A DNA stretch of 21,297 bases, taken from positions 1 through 21,297 of the IMG/VR virus record IMGVR_UViG_3300042565_000832; one strand, given 5' to 3'. The translations under genes were made by a program, and so were the position numbers. The notes beneath the pieces are model-generated. The model was not told where the DNA came from and ran no database searches. It saw only the letters and a program-made list of their open reading frames with translations. Positions 7,099-13,004 of this stretch are shown piece after piece. The first letter of the stretch is position 1; each line of letters starts with the position of its first letter. Source of the DNA: a virus.

Positions 7099-7328
7099 TG
7101 GCAAAGAGCATCCCGAAAGTTAGCGGCATGGACTGGATTGTTGAGCGACTCAGCCAGCAAGCCCTAGAGCCTGACGAGTTCACAGTAGAAATGGTCATGG
7201 AGAAAACCAAGGCAACTTCCTCGGCAATCCGTAGCAACCTGCAAAGAATGCGTAATGCGGGAGAAGTGACTAGCCGGAAACTGCTGATGAATGGTGTTTT
7301 TGTAAACGTCTACAAGCGTGTAGAATAG
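7098..7328 (+). CDS. Small winged-helix-like DNA-binding protein
   Basis: This 76-residue protein follows the metallophosphoesterase with a TAATG overlap. The pattern MDWIVERLSQQALEPDEFTV, then MEKTKATSSAIRSNLQRM and NAGEVTSRKLLMNGVFVNVY is that of a helix-turn-helix followed by a two-stranded wing: helix 2 and recognition helix at about residues 33-52, wing at about 56-74. It could regulate phage transcription or assist the neighbouring phosphoesterase. The assignment rests on predicted secondary structure and the buried hydrophobic pattern only. Confidence 0.65.
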   Translation: MAKSIPKVSGMDWIVERLSQQALEPDEFTVEMVMEKTKATSSAIRSNLQRMRNAGEVTSRKLLMNGVFVNVYKRVE

Positions 7329-7329
7329 C

Positions 7330-7350
7330 TTGACACGACCGTTCAGGTGT
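7330..7350 (+). promoter_or_regulatory. Putative promoter before the 7376 virion gene block
   Basis: TTGACA (7330-7335) lies in the 47-bp gap between genes 7098 and 7376. TATCCA follows after 15 bp, and TCCAAT after 17 bp; neither is a strong -10 box. It resembles the TTGACA at 1047 in position, just upstream of a new structural block. Confidence 0.3.
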
Positions 7351-7375
7351 TATCCAATTATCCCACAAACAAATT

Positions 7376-8641
7376 ATGGCCGCCTTCCCACGATCTCCCG
7401 TCCGCCAGTCCGAGGTCTCTTTTGTCACCCCGCGAATCGCGGATGTTCTGTTCACAGAGCTGGTAGACTGCACCCGCGTCGCAGTTCCGGCGTTTGGAAC
7501 CCCCCACCCAAATACCATCAAGTGGCCTCACCATGAGCTGGTGTTCGCACGGGAAGCCGCCGAAGGGGACTCCGGCCGAGATGGCATGTTCGAGTTCTTC
7601 TACGCGGCCAAGAGGGAGAATCAGGACGACTACAACTTCGAGCAGCTAGGCGGGGAGCAGGTTGTCCGCACCTACGTGGTAAAGCGGGATCTTTACTTTG
7701 CCAGACCTGTTGGTCACGCGAGCGCTGTCGAAGACGAGTTCCTCTACCCTCCGGCTGGAGCCGAGTCACCCGACATTCGCTACTCCGACTTCTGCTTTGC
7801 TGATGACACCCAACGTCGCTATGAGAAGGAATTTGATTCTGTGTATGTGGTGATCCAGCGAAGGTTCATCCGACCTGTTACCGTGGACTACGTTTACGAC
7901 GAGCAGTTCAGACGTATCGTTCGCATCACCAAGGACGTAATCCCACGGACTGATGCAGCGCCGTCTCTCCCATCGAATGGTTCATCTGTCGAGATCCAGA
8001 GCGGAAACAATTACCACTCCATCAGAATCACCAAAGAGCTCGTCTTGCAGGACGGGGAAGTTTACCCCTACCAACTCCCCACTCTTCCGGGAAATCAGGA
8101 TTTCAGGTTTCCCTCTAAACTTGAGTCTGTGTCGTTGGTCTCGGCATATGCTTATGCTGCTGCTGAAGGTTCTGCCGCATCTTACGCCCAAGATTCTTTT
8201 TTCAAGCCAAAAATCATAGACCCACGCCCCGGCCCTTATTCAGCTACCGTATTACGTTTCGTAACTGACGACCCTGAGCAAATCAAAGTCACGTATCCGC
8301 TGACCAAAGTCCCTCAACCCGTTCGTGAAGCCATTTCTGAAATTTCTTGGTGGTATTACGCGAGTGAAGATTACGGGAATAAGGCTCAGGCGTCCGCTAA
8401 AGAATGGGCTGTCCCGTCAACAATCCATGAAGCAATTACGCTAAACGAAGACGAGCAAGAAAACCCGATTATACCACCACCCGACGCTCAACGGTATGTT
8501 CCCACTATTGAGGCGACTCCGGGGGTTGCTGAATTTCTTGCCTTAACGGAGGCTACTATTGGCTACCAAGTTCGAGAAATGCCATTTGGTCTTTTTGAAG
8601 TTACCGTAATAAAAATAGACATTGAAGATCTTTATGGATAA
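7376..8641 (+). CDS. Virion structural protein, unknown (tail-region)
   Basis: This 421-residue protein has no motif I can name. It is soluble, mixed alpha/beta, rich in aromatic residues and acidic, with alternating segments such as TYVVKRDLYFARPV, SVYVVIQRRFIRPV and QFRRIVRITKDVIP that suggest repeated beta domains. An Ala-rich strand region (SLVSAYAYAAAEGSAASYA) lies near the middle. Position after the lysis cassette and before three further structural-type genes suggests a tail, baseplate or portal-associated virion protein. The next gene overlaps its end by 8 nt. The start ATG has no Shine-Dalgarno sequence. Gene size, strand and spacing make it certainly coding; function is unresolved. 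Confidence 0.7.
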   Translation: MAAFPRSPVRQSEVSFVTPRIADVLFTELVDCTRVAVPAFGTPHPNTIKWPHHELVFAREAAEGDSGRDGMFEFFYAAKRENQDDYNFEQLGGEQVVRTYVVKRDLYFARPVGHASAVEDEFLYPPAGAESPDIRYSDFCFADDTQRRYEKEFDSVYVVIQRRFIRPVTVDYVYDEQFRRIVRITKDVIPRTDAAPSLPSNGSSVEIQSGNNYHSIRITKELVLQDGEVYPYQLPTLPGNQDFRFPSKLESVSLVSAYAYAAAEGSAASYAQDSFFKPKIIDPRPGPYSATVLRFVTDDPEQIKVTYPLTKVPQPVREAISEISWWYYASEDYGNKAQASAKEWAVPSTIHEAITLNEDEQENPIIPPPDAQRYVPTIEATPGVAEFLALTEATIGYQVREMPFGLFEVTVIKIDIEDLYG

Positions 8642-9515
8642 TCCCCAAGGAAAAACTCTCAAAGACTACACTCCTACTCCTTCTGCTCCTCAAGGTAGTG
8701 TCCAGATTGACCAAGGAATAGGCTACGAACCCGTGGAGTATAATCCTTTTGGTTCTCAGCGTGGCAGCGATCAGAGCGATACGTCCAACGGGCCGGACGA
8801 GATTCCGAACAACCTCTGGCCAACCCTCACGGGTAGTGCCGCCACAGGCTACAAACTAGCAATGACCCTCGGGCATGTTGATGCGCGTCAGCATGTAGGG
8901 GACGCAGCGTTGCCTATCGCGATCACGGACATCCCCGGACAACCCGACCCAATCGCCAACGCCCTACCCGTGGCGAGCGGCGACAAGATATTCTGTGAGA
9001 TCGTCGAGGACGTACGTGGCGTAGCCACCGCCGCAGCGATAAAGAAAGCAGCCTCATGGCCTACGTCCACCGCTGCGAGTCTAATCGGCGGCGATGACCA
9101 GACAGGGACGGAAGGAAAAAGAAACGTACGTCTTTGCGAGATCGTCACCGAGTCAGGACTAGTGCAGGTGAAAGTTTACCACTCGGGGAACATCGCCCAC
9201 TTCGCACCGGAGCTATTGGATAACCTCATAAGTTACGCAAGCGCGGGATCAGCGCGGGTGATGAAGCAGTGGAACACTTCAACTGGAACTTGGGACTTGA
9301 GGTATCTTAGAAGTGGGTCAGGTATCACGATTACTGAGAATGCAGATGATATTGAGATCAAAATGAAGGACGGCGAGACAAATGGAGACATGCTGTATTG
9401 GGACGCAACTGAGGAGGAATGGGTTTTGCTCGCAGCGCCACCCAGCGGATACACCCACGTCCTAAGTCACGACGGCACTGCTCCATCGTGGATCGAAACC
9501 GAGGAGTGCTCATAG
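8634..9515 (+). CDS. Putative tail / virion protein with fibre-like C-terminus
   Basis: I chose the ATG at 8634 (293 residues), overlapping the previous gene by 8 nt; an in-frame TTG at 8622 is also possible. The first ~60 residues are low-complexity, Pro/Gly/Ser/Asn-rich, typical of a flexible virion tether. A middle domain (about 65-200) is mixed alpha/beta. The C-terminus carries SGSGITITENADDIEIKM and DMLYWDATEEEWVLL with a closing TH-x-LSHDGTAPSW, a module I recall at the tips of phage fibres and tail proteins, where short beta strands form a trimeric end. A tail or appendage protein is therefore likely. Ends one base before the next ATG. Confidence 0.65.
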   Translation: MDNPQGKTLKDYTPTPSAPQGSVQIDQGIGYEPVEYNPFGSQRGSDQSDTSNGPDEIPNNLWPTLTGSAATGYKLAMTLGHVDARQHVGDAALPIAITDIPGQPDPIANALPVASGDKIFCEIVEDVRGVATAAAIKKAASWPTSTAASLIGGDDQTGTEGKRNVRLCEIVTESGLVQVKVYHSGNIAHFAPELLDNLISYASAGSARVMKQWNTSTGTWDLRYLRSGSGITITENADDIEIKMKDGETNGDMLYWDATEEEWVLLAAPPSGYTHVLSHDGTAPSWIETEECS

Positions 9516-9516
9516 T

Positions 9517-10185
9517 ATGCCAACAATCAAACGCACAGCCGAGGGCAAGATCATCACGAAGTCGGGGAAAGTGAGTTGCTCTTGCTGCGCTATCGACTAC
9601 TGCTGCATGTATTCGTCTGCCCAGTTTCAAACTGAACCTAGCGACGAGGACGCGGACTTTTTTGATACAGATTTACCGGAAAAAATCAATGTGAACGGGG
9701 TCGAATTAACTCATACTGGCTTTGGAGATTACACTTGTGGCGAGGATCAGCCACGACTTTCCTACACGCCCTCTACTAATGTGTGGGTGGTATCTATTTC
9801 TGGTGATCACGGCGGTATCCAGTTTAGGACTTGTATGATCGGCGAGCAGGAAGGTATCACGGTCGAGGATCAGTTTGAGGCGTGCTACAAGATTTACCTG
9901 CAAGAACCTGACACGCCCCATCCCGGGTTTCTTTACGCCACAGTTTACCGGGTATCTTTGTGCAAGTGGACTAACTACGCTGACTACATTGACCCTTTCG
10001 GCAGTTCTCCTTATTTGGTTGACCTCATATTCAACCCAGACATTCAAAGATGGTATGCAGACCTTGGGGGTGTTCCGTTTTATTTTGAAAAAAGCCCACA
10101 TCAAGATACGCCTGTCGGGGCATATCCAGCGCAAAATCTTATGCCTGGTGAACCTGTGTACACCGTAAATGTCGAGCCGTGCTAA
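9517..10185 (+). CDS. Virion-region protein with dense N-terminal cysteine cluster
   Basis: This 222-residue protein begins one base after the preceding stop. Residues 22-33 read SCSCCAIDYCCM, giving five cysteines within ten residues; six further cysteines follow, including the penultimate-position VEPC terminus. The remainder is beta-rich with many aromatic residues (NVWVVSISGDHGGIQF, YATVYRVSLCKW, GGVPFYFEKS). The cysteine cluster could coordinate metal (zinc or Fe-S) or form disulfides in the mature virion; the sequence alone does not decide. No recognised domain. Its place among tail-type genes suggests a structural protein. Confidence 0.65.
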   Translation: MPTIKRTAEGKIITKSGKVSCSCCAIDYCCMYSSAQFQTEPSDEDADFFDTDLPEKINVNGVELTHTGFGDYTCGEDQPRLSYTPSTNVWVVSISGDHGGIQFRTCMIGEQEGITVEDQFEACYKIYLQEPDTPHPGFLYATVYRVSLCKWTNYADYIDPFGSSPYLVDLIFNPDIQRWYADLGGVPFYFEKSPHQDTPVGAYPAQNLMPGEPVYTVNVEPC

Positions 10186-10188
10186 CCC

Positions 10189-10425
10189 ATGACCTGCCCC
10201 CACCAATCCCAACCCTCCGGCAAAGACACAGGCCGCCGAATTTGCAAAATCGGACTTTATGGCAGCAAACCCTACCTTGGAAATTGCCACGCCTGTATCT
10301 CCGCAGGCGAGAACACGCCAGACTTCGCGGCAAAACTTACCGACCGAGCCGCACAATCACACCCGGCCAACCGCGCCAAGGTATCAGGCTGTTGCGACTC
10401 AGCCCTAAACCCGCCACCCGTTTGA
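10189..10425 (+). CDS. Small Cys-rich (zinc-ribbon-like) protein
   Basis: This 78-residue protein starts 3 nt after the preceding stop. It has CPH near its start, RRICKIGLYGSKPYLGNCHAC around residues 16-36 and a late GCCDS, so cysteines and histidines are spaced as in a small zinc ribbon (C-x2-C with a more distant C-x2-H or C). I recall similar short proteins placed next to Cys-rich virion proteins in phages. It may fold around one zinc ion and bind protein or nucleic acid. Other reading frames over the same stretch look like non-coding shadows: they lack this motif order and overlap the neighbouring gene. Confidence 0.6.
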   Translation: MTCPHQSQPSGKDTGRRICKIGLYGSKPYLGNCHACISAGENTPDFAAKLTDRAAQSHPANRAKVSGCCDSALNPPPV

Positions 10426-10485
10426 CACGCTCGCGTAATCTGCTCTTGCAAACAAATCAAATAGGGTGACAATCCCCGAACCACC
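10422..10485 (+). promoter_or_regulatory. Intergenic region with TTGACA box before gene 10486
   Basis: A TTGACA (10422-10427) overlaps the stop of the preceding gene. No acceptable -10 box lies 16-18 bp downstream. The remaining 60 bp is A-rich before the ATG at 10486 and has no Shine-Dalgarno sequence. A promoter is possible but poorly supported. Confidence 0.2.
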
Positions 10486-11424
10486 ATGGCTACAATGACC
10501 CTAGCGCAGATCTTCAACACCCTCGGAACCTACGTGGAACCGGGAGGTGACTTCATGGCGAGCTTGAATCAGGTTCTTTCCCGACTTTACGGGATGGGAA
10601 CCTACCGCGACCTCACCGTCCAATACAGCCTGCCCGTTGTGGATGGTGCCGTCACCCTCCCCGACGACGCGGCGGCCGTCCTGCACACGATGGTGGACGG
10701 ATACCCGTCCCCAGTCCGCAGCCTATGGCACGACTTCAAGAGCGTCGGAACCAACTCCCCCGACACGGGACCAACGTGGGGGCTGATCGACTCCGGGTTC
10801 TGGCCAACTACGCGTTTGATCCCGGAATCCGAAACGGTGGACACGCTATTTATTGTCCCATCTCTGCGTGGAGTATCCGCCGTGGACATTGATCTCGAAG
10901 AGGAAATCGTCACGGTGAACGCCAGTGACGGGGACAGGAACTACCAAGGCACTCCGGTGGTAGTTGACCAAGAGATCACCTTTACCGCACCAATCACCAG
11001 CATCACATCCATTTCTTTTGATGCCTTGCTGAGACCCTACGACATCCGCTACGATGCGGCCGACGCGTCCACCTGCATCGCCACGGTGGGTCCGGGTTCC
11101 GGTGTCACTCGCTATCGCAGGTTCCGGGTGAACAAAGCGGTTGACGGAACCACGATCGTTCATGTCCTCTGTAAGCGTGCGTTCATTCCTTTGCAGGCCG
11201 ATGGGGACATTGTCTACGTCACCCACCTAGGCGTTCTCAAGCACGGACTCCTCGCGAGAATCGCGGAGGATAACGCCGACCTTGAGCGTGCACAGTTTCA
11301 TTGGGGGCAGTGCTTCACACTTCTGGAGGAAGATGCCGCTTCCTCGCGTGGTGCTGCTCTTCCTCGTCCGGGGGTTGACCCATACGGCACAGGCAACGTC
11401 GACAAACTCCGTCAAATGTATTGA
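10486..11424 (+). CDS. Putative head-tail / tail tube adaptor protein
   Basis: This 312-residue protein has an N-terminal helical part (TLAQIFNTLGTYVEPGG, then LNQVLSRLYGMGTYRDLTV) followed by strands and loops such as VVDGAVTLPDDAAAVLHTM and PSPVRSLWHDFKSVG. It ends with a long helix (LKHGLLARIAEDNADLERAQ, then HWGQCFTLLEEDAA). A helix-strand-helix layout of this size resembles gp11-like tail tubular A or adaptor proteins of podo- and siphophages, which join the portal to the tail. Similarity is by pattern memory, not measurable here, so the role is tentative. The stop TGA at 11422-11424 precedes the next ATG by 5 nt. Confidence 0.55.
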   Translation: MATMTLAQIFNTLGTYVEPGGDFMASLNQVLSRLYGMGTYRDLTVQYSLPVVDGAVTLPDDAAAVLHTMVDGYPSPVRSLWHDFKSVGTNSPDTGPTWGLIDSGFWPTTRLIPESETVDTLFIVPSLRGVSAVDIDLEEEIVTVNASDGDRNYQGTPVVVDQEITFTAPITSITSISFDALLRPYDIRYDAADASTCIATVGPGSGVTRYRRFRVNKAVDGTTIVHVLCKRAFIPLQADGDIVYVTHLGVLKHGLLARIAEDNADLERAQFHWGQCFTLLEEDAASSRGAALPRPGVDPYGTGNVDKLRQMY

Positions 11425-11429
11425 TCGCC

Positions 11430-11849
11430 ATGGACAGCAAACTAAAGAGCGCAGGGGTTTCCGGTTACAACAAGCCGAAGCGGACACCGAACCATCCAAC
11501 CAAGAGCCACGTTGTCGTAGCCAAGGTGGGTAGCGAAACCAAGACCATCCGATTTGGACAGCAAGGGGTTTCCGGGTCCCCGAAAAAGGAAGGGGAGTCC
11601 AAGTCCGCCGAGCTGCGTCGGGAATCATTCCGCGCACGCCATGCGAAGAACATCGCCAAGGGCAAGATGAGCGCGGCCTATTGGAGTAACCTGACTAAAT
11701 GGGCCATTTTACCTATTGCTCCATTAGATCAAAATGGTAATATCATCCCATGGCTAAAGCAAGACCACTCCCCAATGGCGTCTTATTTGTTGGAATGCGT
11801 GCTAAGAAAAGCGGAGGCTTTGAGTATGCTTTTTCAATCCCTTGCCTGA
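11430..11849 (+). CDS. Basic phage protein (DUF6321-like) with disrupted 3' end
   Basis: I chose the ATG at 11430. Residues 1-91 (KSAGVSGYNKPKRTPNHPTK, VKTIRFGQQGVSGSP-like block, RRESFRARHAKNIAKGKMSA, AYWSNLTKW) resemble a family of ~90-110-residue basic phage proteins that I recall as ending shortly after a ...AAYWANKVKW-type terminus. Here the frame continues for 48 more residues (about 92-139) into sequence unlike that family, and from 11750 it overlaps the HNH gene in another frame by 100 nt. The natural stop therefore seems lost through the HNH insertion. The native protein is probably nucleic-acid or virion associated. Family name and normal end are from memory. Confidence 0.65.
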   Translation: MDSKLKSAGVSGYNKPKRTPNHPTKSHVVVAKVGSETKTIRFGQQGVSGSPKKEGESKSAELRRESFRARHAKNIAKGKMSAAYWSNLTKWAILPIAPLDQNGNIIPWLKQDHSPMASYLLECVLRKAEALSMLFQSLA

Positions 11850-12292
11850 AGTGCAGAAAGGACAGGGTTGTAAAAAGGAGGCAGCACGCAATTTCTATGT
11901 CTAAGAAACCCTGCAAAACGTGCTCGAATAAGGACAACAAACCGGTTGGACTTGTAGGGCAGATCAGGGCCTCCTTTTTCAATAAATTCACCATAGGGGC
12001 GTCCCAAAGAAACAAAATATGGAACATCGACATTTCTTATGCGGCTCAGAAATTCGACGAGCAAGGCGGTGTGTGCGCGTTGTCGGGACTTCAGATTGAC
12101 GCAGGAGGTTCTGGATGCGCCCTTAGTGAGATCACGGCGAGCCTTGATCGGGTAGACAACGCGGTTGGGTATGAGCCCGGTAATGTCCAGTGGGTCCACA
12201 AGGAATTGAATATGATGCGCGGCTCACTAACAGTTGATCGGTTCAAGGAACTGTGTGCATATGTGGCCTCCCACAATAAAGTAAGATGGTGA
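11750..12292 (+). CDS. HNH endonuclease with N-terminal zinc finger
   Basis: This 180-residue protein has a CLKC...CKTC pair (Cys32/35 and 55/58) suited to bind zinc, then CALSGLQID (from Cys109), ASLDRVDNAVGYEPGNVQWV, HKELNMMRG (His150, Asn154) and a final helix. That order matches phage HNH nucleases whose core reads SLDRID-x-GY-x-NVQWVHK-x-N-M. It starts inside the tail of the upstream gene and its last 7 nt overlap the next ATG. It belongs to a different HNH subfamily from the gene at 5737-6141. A free-standing homing endonuclease is the best reading; the final residues NKVRW may be the displaced end of the interrupted neighbour. Confidence 0.87.
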   Translation: MAKARPLPNGVLFVGMRAKKSGGFEYAFSIPCLKCRKDRVVKRRQHAISMSKKPCKTCSNKDNKPVGLVGQIRASFFNKFTIGASQRNKIWNIDISYAAQKFDEQGGVCALSGLQIDAGGSGCALSEITASLDRVDNAVGYEPGNVQWVHKELNMMRGSLTVDRFKELCAYVASHNKVRW

Positions 12293-12768
12293 TCCTCCGG
12301 ACAACACTCGAAGAGCGGCGTTTTGTTACCAGCACAGTGAAAAGGTTGACGGGCGTGCGCGGCTGTGACCTGTATCTGATAGGGGGTGTCGCTACCCAAC
12401 GCCACATCGGGGGGACGCTGGAAACCCCAAAGACGCCCGCAAAATTTAGCAGGATCTCTGGGGTCTATGGCCTGAACGTATTTGTTTTTACGGCAAAAAC
12501 AATAGAGCCAGAAGTGCAGCCGCACCACACCGCACGCGTCTATACCGACAATCCGGACGATCCGGCGTTTCGCGGAGCCGACATTTTCTATTTCACCAGA
12601 AGCAGCAGGGATATGACGGTGGTGACTTTGGTGGGATGGACAACCCCCTCACAATTTTTCAGTGAGGCGGTGTTCAATCCGGTGGGAGCCACCGACCCCC
12701 ACGGGGGCTACACCTGCCCCCGTGACGAGTTCTCGCTTCCGGTCAATCTTCTGATCCCTCCGGACTGA
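12286..12768 (+). CDS. Protein of unknown function (possible degenerate nuclease-like fold)
   Basis: This 160-residue protein starts with an ATG overlapping the HNH stop region by 7 nt. Its second half (DIFYFTRSSRDMTVVTLVGW, then SEAVFNPV and a YTCPRDEFSLPVNLLIPP end) recalls small phage proteins with a PD-(D/E)XK-like core in which a 'fvlvvG...vvGWi' pair and a 'y.vp...L.P' end recur. The expected catalytic D...(D/E)xK residues are not clear in the first half, so if related it may be inactive. It ends 26 nt inside the convergent - strand gene. Treat function as unknown. Confidence 0.55.
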   Translation: MVILRTTLEERRFVTSTVKRLTGVRGCDLYLIGGVATQRHIGGTLETPKTPAKFSRISGVYGLNVFVFTAKTIEPEVQPHHTARVYTDNPDDPAFRGADIFYFTRSSRDMTVVTLVGWTTPSQFFSEAVFNPVGATDPHGGYTCPRDEFSLPVNLLIPPD

Positions 12769-13003
12769 CTATCGGTCCGTAGATCGGGTGGTGGATTACA
12801 TCCTTGAGGTCCATGATCACCGCCTGCCATACGGCGGCTCTCGCACGCAGGCGCATTACTTGTGGGTTTGGGTTATCTACGTATTCAGATGAGCCGTATT
12901 TTTCTGCCGCTGCGAGTTCTCTTTCCCGTTGCGAATCATAGAATTCACAGAGAAAGATCAGCTCGTCGCGCATCAGGCTTACTCGATCGGTTTCGGTTGC
13001 CAT
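12743..13003 (-). CDS. Small helical protein, end of the replication operon
   Basis: This 86-residue protein is predicted to be mostly helical (SLMRDELIFLCEFYDSQRER, then RLRARAAVWQAVIMDLKDVI) and acidic at its C-terminus. The ATG lies one base after the primase stop (TAG-T-ATG), preceded by a GGGGGAGGAG stretch formed by the last codons of the primase gene, one of the few good Shine-Dalgarno sequences here. This supports translational coupling to the primase. It is the last gene of the - strand operon and its 3' end overlaps a + strand gene by 26 nt. No family recognised. Confidence 0.7.
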   Translation of the reverse strand: MATETDRVSLMRDELIFLCEFYDSQRERELAAAEKYGSSEYVDNPNPQVMRLRARAAVWQAVIMDLKDVIHHPIYGPIVSPEGSED

Positions 13004-13004
13004 A

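Noticed and set aside
7330-7536. 68-codon frame upstream of and overlapping gene 7376
   Set aside because: It overlaps the start of the large structural gene in another frame, is rich in Pro/Arg/Cys as shadows are, and lacks a start signal.
9706-10356. 216-codon - strand frame opposite the Cys-rich protein
   Set aside because: It has no motif and spans the boundary of two + strand genes, which are tightly spaced and better supported.
10179-10469. Alternative 96-codon frame over the small Cys-rich gene
   Set aside because: The frame at 10189 keeps ordered Cys/His pairs and clean junctions; this one is Arg/Pro/Leu-rich noise.
11690-12280. Group I or II intron around the second HNH gene
   Set aside because: Only about 60 bp of noncoding sequence precedes the HNH and none follows, too little for an intron core. 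GACTAAATGG near 11695 resembles a core motif only by chance. A free-standing insertion is simpler, although splicing is left as a check.
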